Shown here: positions 12,833 through 27,020 of the stretch, piece by piece
How positions within the stretch are numbered: position 1 is the first letter of the stretch
Layout: every line of letters starts with the position of its first letter
DNA from: Ascidia mentula
Lineage: Eukaryota > Chordata > Ascidiacea > Phlebobranchia > Ascidiidae
Reading direction: 5' to 3'
Assembly (NCBI GenBank): GCA_947561715.1
Contig: OX387199.1
Location: forward strand, 12,157,001 to 12,221,000
Length of the DNA stretch: 64,000 bases
The notes under the pieces: generated by a model
Databases searched by the model: none
Seen by the model: only the letters and a program-made list of their open reading frames with translations
What the model was told of the DNA's origin: nothing
Made by a program: the position numbers and the translations under genes

Positions 12833-15283
12833 TTGCGTTTGCGGTTGCACAACGTATGTAACTTTGCGCTTTCAGCACTTGTCCATTTTGCAGTATATGA
12901 CTTTTCGATAAAAAATATTTTTTTTCAGTACAAGCTTTATTATACAGTGGACAACGCTGATACTCCAGTATTGCGTTTGCGGTTGCACAACGTATGTAAC
13001 TATGCGCTTTCAGCACTTGTCCATTTTGCAGTATATGACTTTTCGACAAAAAATAGTTTTTTTTCTGTACAAGCTTTATTATACAGTGGAAAAGGCTGAT
13101 ACTCCAGTATTGCGTTTGCGGTTGCACAATGTATGTAACTATGCGATTTCAGCACTTGTCCATTTTGCAGTATATGACTTTTCGATAAAAAATGTTTTTT
13201 TTCAGTACAAGCTTTATTATACAGTGGAAAACGCTGATACTCCAGTAATGAGTTTGCGGTTGCACAACGTATGTAACTATGCGATTTCAGCACTTGTCCA
13301 TCTTGCAGTATATGACTTTTCGATAAAAAATATTTTTTTTCATTACAAGCTTTATTATACAGTGGAAAACGCTGGTACTCCAGTATTGCTTTTGCGGTTG
13401 CACAACGTATGTAACTATGCGATTTCAGCACTTGTCCATTTTGCAGTATATGACTTTTCGATAAAAAATATTTTTTTTCAGTACAAGCTTTATTATACAG
13501 TGGAAAACGCTGATACTCCAGTATTGCGTTTGCGGTTGCACAACGTATGTAACTATGCGATTTCAGCACTTGTCCATTTTGCAGTATATGACTTTTCGAT
13601 AAAAAATATTTTTTTTCAGTACAAGCTTTATTATACAGTGGAAAACGCTGATACTCCAGTATTGCGTTTGCGGTTGCACAACGTATGTAACTATGCGCTT
13701 TCAGCACTTGTCCATTTTGCAGTATATGACTTTTCGATAAAAAATATTTTTTTTCAGTACAAGCTTTATTATACAGTGGAAAACGCTGATACTCCAGTAT
13801 TGCGTTTGCGGTTGCACAACGTATGTAACTATGCGCTTTCAGCACTTGTCCATTTTGCAGTATATGACTTTTCGATAAAAAATATTTTTTTTCAGAACAA
13901 GCTTTATTATACAGTGGAAAACGCTGATACTCCAGTACTGAGTTTGCGGTTGCACAACGTATGTAACCATGCGATTTCAGCACTTGTCCATTTTGCAGTA
14001 TATGACTTTTCGATAAAAAATATTTTTTTTCAGTACAAGCTTTATTATACATTGGAAAACGCTGATACTCCAGTACTGAGTTTGCGGTTGCACAACGTAT
14101 GTAACCATGCGATTTCAGCACTTGTCCATTTTGCAGTATACGACTTTTCGGTAAAAAATATTTTTTTTCAGTACAAGCTTTATTATACAGTGGAAAACGC
14201 TGATACTCCAGTACTGAGTTTGCGGTTGCACAACGTATGTAACTGTGCGCTTTCAGCACTTGTCCATTTTGCAGTATATGACTTTTCGATAAAAAATATT
14301 TTTTTTCAGTACAAGCTTTATTATACAGTGGAAAACGCTGATACTCCAGTTTTGCGTTTGCGGTTGCACAACGTATGTAAGTATGCGCTTTCAGCACTTG
14401 TCCATTTTGCAGTATATGACTTTTCGATAAAAATTGTTTTTTTCTGTACAAGCTTTATTATACAGTGGAAAACGCTGATACTCCAGTACTGAGTTTGCGG
14501 TTGCACAACGTATGTAACTATGCGATTTCAGCACTTGTCCATTTTGCAGTATATGAATTTTCGATAAAAAATATTTTTTGTCAGTACAAGCTTTATTATA
14601 CAGTGGAAAACGCTGATACTCCAGTACTGAGTTTGCGGTTGCACAACGTATGTAACCATGCGATTTCAGCACTTGTCCATTTTGAAGTATACGACTTTTC
14701 GGTAAAAAATATATTTTATTCAGTACAAGCTTTATTATACGGTGGAAAACGCTGATACTCCAGTATTGCGTTTGCGGTTGCATAACGTATGTAACTATGC
14801 GCTTTCAGCACTTGTCCATTTTGCAGTATATGACTTTTCGATAAAAAATATTTTTTTTCAGTACAAGCTTTATTATACAGTGGAAAACGCTGATACTCCA
14901 GTACTGAGTTTGCGGTTGCACAACGTATGTAACTATGCGCTTTCAGCACTTGTCCATTTTGCAGTATATGACTTTTCGATAAAAAATATTTTTTTTCAGT
15001 ACAAGCTTTATTATACAGTGGAAAACGCTTATACCCCAGTACTGAGTTTGCGGTTGCACAACGTATGTAACCATGCGATTTCAGCACTTGTCCATTTTGC
15101 AGTACACGACTATTCGGTAAAAAATATTTTTTTTCAGTACAAGCTTTGTTATACAGTGGAAAACGCTGATACTCCAGTTTTGCGTTTGCGGTTGCACAAC
15201 GTATGTAACTATGCGCTTTCAGCACTTGTCCATTTTGCAGTATATGACTTTTCGATAAAAAATATTTTTTTTCAGTACAAGCT
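12833..15283 (+). repeat. 2.45-kb block, copy 2
   Basis: Counterpart of about 2340-4790 at offset 10,493. Private changes include cagaacaag near 13895 and cataacg near 14782. Collinearity ends near 15290, where this copy reads cattgg and passes into the dimer expansion beginning at 15324. Confidence 0.8.
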
Positions 15284-15323
15284 TTATTATACATTGGAAA
15301 ACGCTGATACTCCAGTACTGAGT

Positions 15324-15875
15324 TTGCGGTTGCACAACGTATGTAACCATGCGATTTCAGCACTTGTCCATTTTGCAGTATACGACTTTTCGGTAAAAAA
15401 TATTTTTTTTCAGTACAAGCTTTATTATACAGTGGAAAACGCTGATACTCCAGTACTGAGTTTGCGGTTGCACAACGTATGTAACTGTGCGCTTTCAGCA
15501 CTTGTCCATTTTGCAGTATATGACTTTTCGATAAAAAATATTTTTTTTCAGTACAAGCTTTATTATACAGTGGAAAACGCTGATACTCCAGTACTGAGTT
15601 TGCGGTTGCACAACGTATGTAACCATGCGATTTCAGCACTTGTCCATTTTGCAGTATACGACTTTTCGGTAAAAAATATTTTTTTTCAGTACAAGCTTTA
15701 TTATACAGTGGAAAACGCTGATACTCCAGTACTGAGTTTGCGGTTGCACAACGTATGTAACTGTGCGCTTTCAGCACTTGTCCATTTTGCAGTATATGAC
15801 TTTTCGATAAAAAATATTTTTTTTCAGTACAAGCTTTATTATACAGTGGAAAACGCTGATACTCCAGTTTTGCGT
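15324..15875 (+). repeat. Tandemly duplicated dimer (2 x 276 bp)
   Basis: A two-monomer pair, one with aaccatgcg plus cttttcggt and one with aactgtgcg, occurs at 15324-15599 and again at 15600-15875. The related stretch at about 11.6-12.5 kb has the pair once. This is the smallest clear local expansion seen in the window. Confidence 0.85.
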
Positions 15876-17241
15876 TTGCGGTTGCACAACGTATGTAACT
15901 ATGCGCTTTCAGCACTTGTCCATTTTGCAGTATATGACTTTTCGATAAAAAATTTTTTTTTCTGTACAAGCTTTATTATACAGTGGAAAACGCTGATACT
16001 CCAGTACTGAGTTTGCGGTTGCACAACGTATGTAACCATGCGATTTCAGCACTTGTCCATTTTGAAGTATACGACTTTTCGGTAAAAAATATATTTTATT
16101 CAGTACAAGCTTTATTATACAGTGGAAAACGCTGATACTCCAGTATTGCGTTTGCGGTTGCACAACGTATGTAACTATGCGCTTTCAGCACTTGTCCATT
16201 TTGCAGTATATGACTTTTCGATAAAAAATATTTTTTTTCAGTACAAGCTTTATTATACAGTGGAAAACGCTGATACTCCAGTACTGAGTTTGCGGTTGCA
16301 CAACGTATGTAACTATGCGCTTTCAGCACTTGTCCATTTTGCAGTATATGACTTTTCGATAAAAAATATTTTTTTTCAGTACAAGCTTTGTTATACAGTG
16401 GAAAACGCTGATACCCCAGTACTGAGTTTGCGGTTGCACAACGTATGTAACCATGCGATTTCAGCACTTGTCCATTTTGCAGTGCACGACTATTCGGTAA
16501 AAAATATTTTTTTTCAGTACAAGCTTTGTTATACAGTGGAAAACGCTGATACTCCAGTTTTGCGTTTGCGGTTGCACAACGTATGCAACTATGCGCTTTC
16601 AGCACTTGTCCAATTTGCAGTATATGACTTTTCGATAAAAAATATTTTTTTTCAGTACAAGCTTTATTATACAGTGGAAAACGCTGATACCCCAGTACTG
16701 AGTTTGCGGTTGCACAACGTATGTAACCATGCGATTTCAGCACTTGTCCATTTTGCAGTATACGACTATTCGGTAAAAAATATTTTTTTTCAGTACAAGC
16801 TTTGTTATACAGTGGAAAACGCTGATACTCCAGTACTGAGTTTGCGGTTGCACAACGTATGTTACTATGCGATTTCAGCACTTGTCCATTTTGCAGTATA
16901 TGAATTTTCGATAAAAAATATTTTTTTTCACTACAAGCTTTATTATACAGTGGAAAACGCTGATACTCCAGTACTGAGTTTGCGGTTGCACAACGTATGT
17001 AACCATGCGATTTCAGCACTTGTCCATTTTGAAGTATTCGACTTTTCGGTATAAAATATATTTTATTCAGTACAAGCTTTATTATACAGTGGAAAACGCT
17101 GATACTCCAGTATTGCGTTTGCGGTTGCACAACGTATGTAACTATGCGCTTTCAGCACTTGTCCATTTTGCAGTATATGACTTTTCGATAAAAAATATTT
17201 TTTTTCAGTACAAGCTTTATTATACAGTGGAAAACGCTGAT

Positions 17242-20200
17242 ACTCCAGTACTGAGTTTGCGGTTGCACAACGTATGTAACTATGCGCTTTCAGCACTTGT
17301 CCATTTTTTAGTATATGACTTTTCGAAAAAAAAAATTTTTTTTCAGTACAAGCTTTATTATACAGTGGAAAACGCTGATACCCCAGTACTGAGTTTGCGG
17401 TTGCACAACGTATGTAACCATGCGATTTCAGCACTTGTCCATTTTGCAGTACACGACTATTCGGTAAAAAATATTTTTTTTCAGTACAAGCTTTGTTATA
17501 CAGTGGAAAATGCTGATACTCCAGTTTTGCGTTTGCGGTTGCACAACGTATGTAACTATGCGCTTTCAGCACTTGTCCATTTTGCAGTATATGACTTTTC
17601 GATAAAAAATATTTTTTTTCAGTACAAGCTTTATTATGCAGTGGAAAACGCTGATACTCCAGTACTGAGTTTGCGGTTGCACAACGTATGTAACTATGCG
17701 ATTTCAGCACTTGTCCATTTTGCAGTATACGACTTTTCGATAAAAAACATTTTTTTTCAGTACAAGCTTTATTATACATTGGAAAACGCTGATACTCTAG
17801 TTTTGCGTTTGCGGTTGCACAACGTATGTAACTATGCGCTTTCAGCACTTGTCCATTTTGCAGTATATGACTTTTCGATAAAAATTTTTTTTTTCAGTAC
17901 AAGCTTTATTATACAGTGGAAAACGCTGATACTCCAGTACTGAGTTTGCGGTTGCACAACGTATGTAACCATGCGATTTCAGCACTTGTCCATTTTTCAG
18001 TATATGACTTTTCGATAAAAAATATTTTTTTTCAGTACAAGCTTTATTATACAGTGGAAAACGCTGATACTCCAGTACTGAGTTTGCGGTTGCACAACGT
18101 ATGTAACCATGCGATTTCAGCACTTGTCCATTTTGCAGTATACGACTATTCGGTAAAAAATATTTTTTTTCAGTACAAGCTTTATTTTACAGTGGAAAAC
18201 GCTGATACTCCAGTTTTGCGTTTGCGGTTGCACAACGTATGTAACTATGCGCTTTCAGCACTTGTCCATTTTGCAGTATATGACTTTTCGACAAAAAATA
18301 TTTTTTTTCAGTACAAGCTTTATTATACAGTGGAAAACGCTGATACCCCAGTATTGCGTTTGCGGTTGCACAACGTATGTAACTATGCGATTTCAGCACT
18401 TGTCCATTTTGCAGTATATGACTTTTCGATAAAAAATATTTTTTTTCAGTACAAGCTTTATTATACAGTGGAAAACGCTGATACTCCAGTATTGCGTTTG
18501 CGGTTGCACAACGTATGTAACTATGCGCTTTCAGCACTTGTCCATTTTGCAGTATATGACTTTTCGATAAAAAATATTTTTTTTCAGTACAAGCTTTATT
18601 ATACAGTGGACAACGCTGATACTCCAGTATTGCGTTTGCGGTTGCACAACGTATGTAACTATGCGCTTTCAGCACTTGTCCATTTTGCAGTATATGACTT
18701 TTCGACAAAAAATAGTTTTTTTTCTGTACAAGCTTTATTATACAGTGGAAAAGGCTGATACTCCAGTTTTGCGTTTGCGGTTGCACAACGTATGTAACTA
18801 TGCGCTTTCAGCACTTGTCCATTTTGCAGTATATGACTTTTCGATAAAAATTGTTTTTTTCTGTACAAGCTTTATTATACCGTGGAAAACGCTGATACTC
18901 CAGTACTGAGTTTGCGGTTGCACAACGTATGTAACTATGCGATTTCAGCACTTGTCCATTTTGAAGTATATGAATTTTCGATAAAAAATATTTTTTGTCA
19001 GTACAAGCTTTATTATACAGTGGAAAACGCTGATACTCCAGTACTGAGTTTGCGGTTGCACAACGTATGTAACCATGCGATTTCAGCACTTGTCCATTTT
19101 GAAGTATACGACTTTTCGGTAAAAAATATATTTTATTCAGTACAAGCTTTATTATACGGTGGAAAACGCTGATACTCCAGTATTGCGTTTGCGGTTGCAC
19201 AACGTATGTAACTATGCGCTTTCAGCACTTGTCCATTTTGCAGTATATGACTTTTCGATAAAAAATATTTTTTTTCAGTACAAGCTTTATTATACAGTGG
19301 AAAACGCTGATACTCCAGTACTGAGTTTGCGGTTGCACAACGTATGTAACTATGCGCTTTCAGCACTTGTCCATTTTGCAGTATATGACTTTTCGATAAA
19401 AAATATTTTTTTTCAGTACAAGCTTTATTATACAGTGGAAAACGCTTATACCCCAGTACTGAGTTTGCGGTTGCACAACGTATGTAACCATGCGATTTCA
19501 GCACTTGTCCATTTTGCAGTACACGACTATTCGGTAAAAAATATTTTTTTTCAGTACAAGCTTTGTTATACAGTGGAAAACGCTGATACTCCAGTTTTGC
19601 GTTTGCGGTTGCACAACGTATGTAACTATGCGCTTTCAGCACTTGTCCATTTTGCAGTATATGACTTTTCGATAAAAAATATTTTTTTTCAGTACAAGCT
19701 TTATTATACAGTGGAAAACGCTGATACTCCAGTATTGCGTTTGCGGTTGCACAACGTATGTAACTATGCGCTTTCAGCACTTGTCCATTTTGCAGTATAT
19801 GACTTTTCGATAAAAAATATTTTTTTTCAGTACAAGCTTTATTATACAGTGGACAACGCTGATACTCCAGTATTGCGTTTGCGGTTGCACAACGTATGTA
19901 ACTATGCGCTTTCAGCACTTGTCCATTTTGCAGTATATGACTTTTCGATAAAAAATATTTTTTTTCAGTACAAGCTTTGTTATACAGTGGAAAACGCTGA
20001 TACTCCAGTACTGAGTTTGCGGTTGCACAACGTATGTAACTATGCGCTTTCAGCACTTGTCCATTTTGCAGTATATGACTTTTCGATAAAAAATATTTTT
20101 TTTCAGTACAAGCTTTATTATACAGTGGAAAACGCTGATACCCCAGTACTGAGTTTGCGGTTGCACAACGTATGTAACCATGCGATTTCAGCACTTGTCC

Positions 20201-23200
20201 ATTTTGCAGTATACGACTATTCGGTAAAAAATATTTTTTTTCAGTACAAGCTTTGTTATACAGTGGAAAACGCTGATACTCCAGTACTGAGTTTGCGGTT
20301 GCACAACGTATGTAACTATGCGATTTCAGCACTTGTCCATTTTGCAGTATATGAATTTTCGATAAAAAATATTTTTTTTCAGTACAAGCTTTATTATACA
20401 GTGGAAAACGCTGATACTCCAGTTTTGCGTTTGCGGTTGCACAACGTATGTAACTATGCGCTTTCAGCACTTGTCCATTTTGCAGTATATGACTTTTCGA
20501 TAAAAAATATTTTTTTTCAGTACAAGCTTTATTATACAGTGGAAAACGCTGATACTCCAGTATTGCGTTTGCGGTTGCACAACGTATGTAACTATGCTCT
20601 TTCAGCACTTGTCCATTTTGCAGTATATGACTTTTCGATAAAAAATATTTTTTTTCAGTACAAGCTTTATTATACAGTGGACAACGCTGATACTCCAGTA
20701 TTGCGTTTGCGGTTGCACAACGTATGTAACTATGCGCTTTCAGCACTTGTCCATTTTGCAGTATATGACTTTTCGATAAAAAATATTTTTTTTCAGTACA
20801 AGCTTTGTTATACAGTGGAAAACGCTGATACTCCAGTACTGAGTTTGCGGTTGCACAACGTATGTAACTATGCGCTTTCAGCACTTGTCCATTTTGCAGT
20901 ATATGACTTTTCGATAAAAAATATTTTTTTTCAGTACAAGCTTTATTATACAGTGGAAAACGCTGATACCCCAGTACTGAGTTTGCGGTTGCACAACGTA
21001 TGTAACCATGCGATTTCAGCACTTGTCCATTTTGCAGTATACGACTATTCGGTAAAAAATATTTTTTTTCAGTACAAGCTTTGTTATACAGTGGAAAACG
21101 CTGATACTCCAGTACTGAGTTTGCGGTTGCACAACGTATGTAACTATGCGATTTCAGCACTTGTCCATTTTGCAGTATATGAATTTTCGATAAAAAATAT
21201 TTTTTTTCAGTACAAGCTTTATTATACAGTGGAAAACGCTGATACTCCAGTACTGAGTTTGCGGTTGCACAACGTATGTAACCATGCGATTTCAGCACTT
21301 GTCCATTTTGAAGTATTCGACTTTTCGGTAAAAAATATATTTTATTCAGTACAAGCTTTATTATACAGTGGAAAACGCTGATACTCCAGTATTGCGTTTG
21401 CGGTTGCACAACGTATGTAACTATGCGCTTTCAGCACTTGTCCATTTTGCAGTATATGACTTTTCGATAAAAAATATTTTTTTTCAGTACAAGCTTTATT
21501 ATACAGTGGAAAACGCTGATACTCCAGTACTGAGTTTGCGGTTGCACAACGTATGTAACTATGCGCTTTCAGCACTTGTCCATTTTGCAGTATATGACTT
21601 TTCGATAAAAAATATTTTTTTTCAGTACAAGCTTTATTATACAGTGGAAAACGCTGATACCCCAGTACTGAGTTTGCGGTTGCACAACGTATGTAACCAT
21701 GCGATTTCAGCACTTGTCCATTTTGCAGTACACGACTATTCGGTAAAAAATATTTTTTTTCAGTACAAGCTTTGTTATACAGTGGAAAATGCTGATACTC
21801 CAGTTTTGCGTTTGCGGTTGCACAACGTATGTAACTATGCGCTTTCAGCACTTGTCCATTTTGCAGTATATGACTTTTCGATAAAAAATATTTTTTTTCA
21901 GTACAAGCTTTATTATGCAGTGGAAAACGCTGATACTCCAGTACTGAGTTTGCGGTTGCACAACGTATGTAACTATGCGATTTCAGCACTTGTCCATTTT
22001 GCAGTATACGACTTTTCGATAAAAAACTTTTTTTTTCAGTACAAGCTTTATTATACATTGGAAAACGCTGATACTCCAGTTTTGCGTTTGCGGTTGCACA
22101 ACGTATGTAACTATGCGCTTTCAGCACTTGTCCATTTTGCAGTATATGACTTTTCGATAAAAATTTTTTTTTTCAGTACAAGCTTTATTATACAGTGGAA
22201 AACGCTGATACTCCAGTACTGAGTTTGCGGTTGCACAACGTATGTAACCATGCGATTTCAGCACTTGTCCATTTTGCAGTATATGACTTTTCGATAAAAA
22301 ATATTTTTTTTCAGTACAAGCTTTATTATACAGTGGAAAACGCTGATACTCCAGTACTGAGTTTGCGGTTGCACAACGTATGTAACCATGCGATTTCAGC
22401 ACTTGTACATTTTGCAGTATACGACTATTCGGTAAAAAATATTTTTTTTCAGTACAAGCTTTATTATACAGTGGAAAACGCTGATACTCCAGTTTTGCGT
22501 TTGCGGTTGCACAACGTATGTAACTATGCGCTTTCAGCACTTGTCCATTTTGCAGTATATGACTTTTCGATAAAAAATATTTTTTTTCAGTACAAGCTTT
22601 ATTATACAGTGGAAAACGCTGATACTCCAGTACTGAGTTTGCGGTTGCACAACGTATGTAACCATGCGATTTCAGCACTTGTCCATTTTGCAGTATATGA
22701 CTTTTCGATAAAAAATATTTTTTTTCAGTACAAGCTTTATTATACAGTGGAAAACGCTGATACTCCAGTAATGAGTTTGCGGTTGCACAACGTATGTAAC
22801 TATCCGATTTCAGCACTTGTCCATCTTGCAGTATATGACTTTTCGATAAAAAATATTTTTTTTCATTACAAGCTTTATTATACAGTGGAAAACGCTGGTA
22901 CTCCAGTATTGCTTTTGCGGTTGCACAACGTATTTAACTATGCGATTTCAGTACTTGTCCATTTTGCAGTATATGACTTTTCGATAAAAAATATTTTTTT
23001 TCAGTACAAGCTTTATTATACAGTGGAAAACGCTGATACTCCAGTATTGCGTTTGCGGTTGCACAACGTATGTAACTATGCGATTTCAGCACTTGTCCAT
23101 TTTGCAGTATATGACTTTTCGATAAAAAATATTTTTTTTCAGTACAAGCTTTATTATACAGTGGAAAACGCTGATACTCCAGTATTGCGTTTGCGGTTGC

Positions 23201-24740
23201 ACAACGTATGTAACTATGCGCTTTCAGCACTTGTCCATTTTGCAGTATATGACTTTTCGATAAAAAATATTTTTTTTCAGTACAAGCTTTATTATACAGT
23301 GGACAACGCTGATACTCCAGTATTGCGTTTGCGGTTGCACAACGTATGTAACTATGCGCTTTCAGCACTTGTCCATTTTGCAGTATATGACTTTTCGATA
23401 AAAAATATTTTTTTTCAGTACAAGCTTTATTATACAGTGGAAAACGCTGATACTCCAGTACTGAGTTTGCGGTTGCACAACGTATGTAACTATGCGCTTT
23501 CAGCACTTGTCCATTTTGCAGTATATGACTTTTCGATAAAAAATATTTTTTTTCAGTACAAGCTTTATTATACAGTGGAAAACGCTGATACCCCAGTACT
23601 GAGTTTGCGGTTGCACAACGTATGTAACCATGCGATTTCAGCACTTGTCCATTTTGCAGTATACGACTATTCGGTAAAAAATATTTTTTTTCAGTACAAG
23701 CTTTGTTATACAGTGGAAAACGCTGATACTCCAGTATTGCGTTTGCGGTTGCACAACGTATGTAACTATGCGCTTTCAGCACTTGTCCATTTTGCAGTAT
23801 ATGACTTTTCGATAAAAAATATTTTTTTTCAGTACAAGCTTTATTATACAGTGGAAAACGCTGATACTCCAGTACTGAGTTTGCGGTTGCACAACGTATG
23901 TAACTATGCGATTTCAGCACTTGTCCATTTTGCAGTATACGACTTTTCGGTAAAAAATATTTTATTTCAGTACAAGCTTTATTATACAGTGGAAAACGCT
24001 GGTACTCCAGCATTGCTTTTGCGGTTGCACAACGTATGTAACTATGCGATTTCAGCACTTGTCCATTTTGCAGTATATGACTTTTCGACAAAAAATAGTT
24101 TTTTTTCTGTACAAGCTTTATTATACAGTGGAAAAGGCTGATACTCCAGTATTGCGTTTGCGGTTGCACAATGTATGTAACTATGCGATTTCAGCACTTG
24201 TCCATTTTGCAGTATATGACTTTTCGATAAAAAATATTTTTTTTCAGTACAAGCTTTATTATACAGTGGAAAACGCTGATACTCCAGTAATGAGTTTGCG
24301 GTTGCACAACGTATGTAACTATGCGATTTCAGCACTTGTCCATCTTGCAGTATATGACTTTTCGATAAAAAATATTTTTTTTCATTACAAGCTTTATCAT
24401 ACAGTGGAAAACGCTGGTACTCCAGTATTGCTTTTGCGGTTGCACAACGTATGTAACTATGCGATTTCAGCACTTGTCCATTTAGCAGTATATGACTTTT
24501 CGATAAAAAATATTTTTTTTCAGTACAAGCTTTATTATACAGTGGAAAACGCTGATACTCCAGTATTGCGTTTGCGGTTGCACAACGTATGTAACTATGC
24601 GATTTCAGCACTTGTCCATTTTGCAGTATATGAATTTTCGATAAAAAATATTTTTTTTCAGTACAAGCTTTATTATACAGTGGAAAACGCTGATACTCCA
24701 GTATTGCGTTTGCGGTTGCACAACGTATGTAACTATGCGC
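17242..24740 (+). repeat. Segmental duplication, copy 2 (nine monomers shorter)
   Basis: Second copy of the block at about 1090-9830. At about 18770 a T-class monomer is followed directly by the sequence that in copy 1 lies 1,242 bp further on, so nine monomers were lost here or gained in copy 1. The copy-1 interval itself resembles about 13.1-14.3 kb, which makes loss in copy 2 slightly more likely. Sites that differ from copy 1 include 20598, 21835, 22974, 24286 and 24634. The near identity implies a recent event. Confidence 0.9.
19603..21258 (+). repeat. Two tandem copies of the 6-monomer unit, duplicated pair
   Basis: Units 19603-20430 and 20431-21258 are the 14,910-bp-shifted counterpart of 4693-6348. 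One private base, T at 20598 (gctct instead of gcgct), arose after the duplication. Confidence 0.9.
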
Positions 24741-27020
24741 TTTCAGCACTTGTCCATTTTGCAGTATATGACTTTTCGATAAAAAATATTTTTTTTCAGT
24801 ACAAGCTTTATTATACAGTGGAAAACGCTGATACTCCAGTACTGAGTTTGCGGTTGCACAACGTATTTAACTATGCGCTTTCAGCACTTGTCCATTTTGC
24901 AGTATATGACTTTTCGATAAAAAATATTTTTTTTCAGTACAAGCTTTATTATACAGTGGAAAACGCTGATACCCCAGTACTGAGTTTGCGGTTGCACAAC
25001 GTATGTAACCATGCGATTTCAGCACTTGTCCATTTTGCAGTACACGACTATTCGGTAAAAAATATTTTTTTTCAGTACAAGCTTTGTTATACAGTGGAAA
25101 ATGCTGATACTCCAGTTTTGCGTTTGCGGTTGCACAACGTATGTAACTATGCGCTTTCAGCACTTGTCCATTTTGCAGTATATGACTTTTCGATAAAAAA
25201 TATTTTTTTTCAGTACAAGCTTTATTATGCAGTGGAAAACGCTGATACTCCAGTACTGAGTTTGCGGTTGCACAACGTATGTAACTATGCGATTTCAGCA
25301 CTTGTCCATTTTGCAGTATACGACTTTTCGATAAAAAACTTTTTTTTTCAGTACAAGCTTTATTATACATTGGAAAACGCTGATACTCCAGTTTTGCGTT
25401 TGCGGTTGCACAACGTATGTAACTATGCGCTTTCAGCACTTGTCCATTTTGCAGTATATGACTTTTCGATAAAAAATATTTTTTTTCAGTACAAGCTTTA
25501 TTATACAGTGGAAAACGCTGATACTCCAGTACTGAGTTTGCGGTTGCACAACGTATGTAACTATGCGATTTCAGCACTTGTCCATTTTGCAGTATACGAC
25601 TTTTCGGTAAAAAATATTTTATTTCAGTACAAGCTTTATTATACAGTGGAAAACGCTGGTACTCCAGCATTGCTTTTGCGGTTGCACAACGTATGTAACT
25701 ATGCGATTTCAGCACTTGTCCATTTTGCAGTATATGACTTTTCGACAAAAAATAGTTTTTTTTCTGTACAAGCTTTATTATACAGTGGAAAAGGCTGATA
25801 CTCCAGTATTGCGTTTGCGGTTGCACAATGTATGTAACTATGCGATTTCAGCACTTGTCCATTTTGCAGTATATGACTTTTCGATAAAAAATATTTTTTT
25901 TCAGTACAAGCTTTATTATACAGTGGAAAACGCTGATACTCCAGTAATGAGTTTGCGGTTGCACAACGTATGTAACTATGCGATTTCAGCACTTGTCCAT
26001 CTTGCAGTATATGACTTTTCGATAAAAAATATTTTTTTTCATTACAAGCTTTATCATACAGTGGAAAACGCTGGTACTCCAGTATTGCTTTTGCGGTTGC
26101 ACAACGTATGTAACTATGCGATTTCAGCACTTGTCCATTTAGCAGTATATGACTTTTCGATAAAAAATATTTTTTTTCAGTACAAGCTTTATTATACAGT
26201 GGAAAACGCTGATACTCCAGTATTGCGTTTGCGGTTGCACAACGTATGTAACTATGCGATTTCAGCACTTGTCCATTTTGCAGTATATGAATTTTCGATA
26301 AAAAATATTTTTTTTCAGTACAAGCTTTATTATACAGTGGAAAACGCTGATACTCCAGTATTGCGTTTGCGGTTGCACAACGTATGTAACTATGCGCTTT
26401 CAGCACTTGTCCATTTTGCAGTATATGACTTTTCGATAAAAAATATTTTTTTTCAGTACAAGCTTTATTATACAGTGGAAAACGCTGATACTCCAGTACT
26501 GAGTTTGCGGTTGCACAACGTATTTAACTATGCGCTTTCAGCACTTGTCCATTTTGCAGTATATGACTTTTCGATAAAAAATATTTTTTTTCAGTACAAG
26601 CTTTATTATACAGTGGAAAACGCTGATACCCCAGTACTGAGTTTGCGGTTGCACAACGTATGTAACCATGCGATTTCAGCACTTGTCCATTTTGCAGTAC
26701 ACGACTATTCGGTAAAAAATATTTTTTTTCAGTACAAGCTTTGTTATACAGTGGAAAATGCTGATACTCCAGTTTTGCGTTTGCGGTTGCACAACGTATG
26801 TAACTATGCGCTTTCAGCACTTGTCCATTTTGCAGTATATGACTTTTCGATAAAAAATATTTTTTTTCAGTACAAGCTTTATTATGCAGTGGAAAACGCT
26901 GATACTCCAGTACTGAGTTTGCGGTTGCACAACGTATGTAACTATGCGATTTCAGCACTTGTCCATTTTGCAGTATACGACTTTTCGATAAAAAACTTTT
27001 TTTTTCAGTACAAGCTTTAT
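23750..27020 (+). repeat. 12-monomer tandem duplication (period 1,657 bp)
   Basis: About 23750-25363 and about 25407-27020 are collinear at an offset of 1,657 bp (12 x 138 plus one +1 monomer). T-class monomers begin at 24019 and 25676. Copy 2 ends in a chimeric monomer at 26919-27056, where the sequence switches to one with aagctttatcatac. Deletion or exchange at that point joined the duplication to the next higher-order block. Confidence 0.88.
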
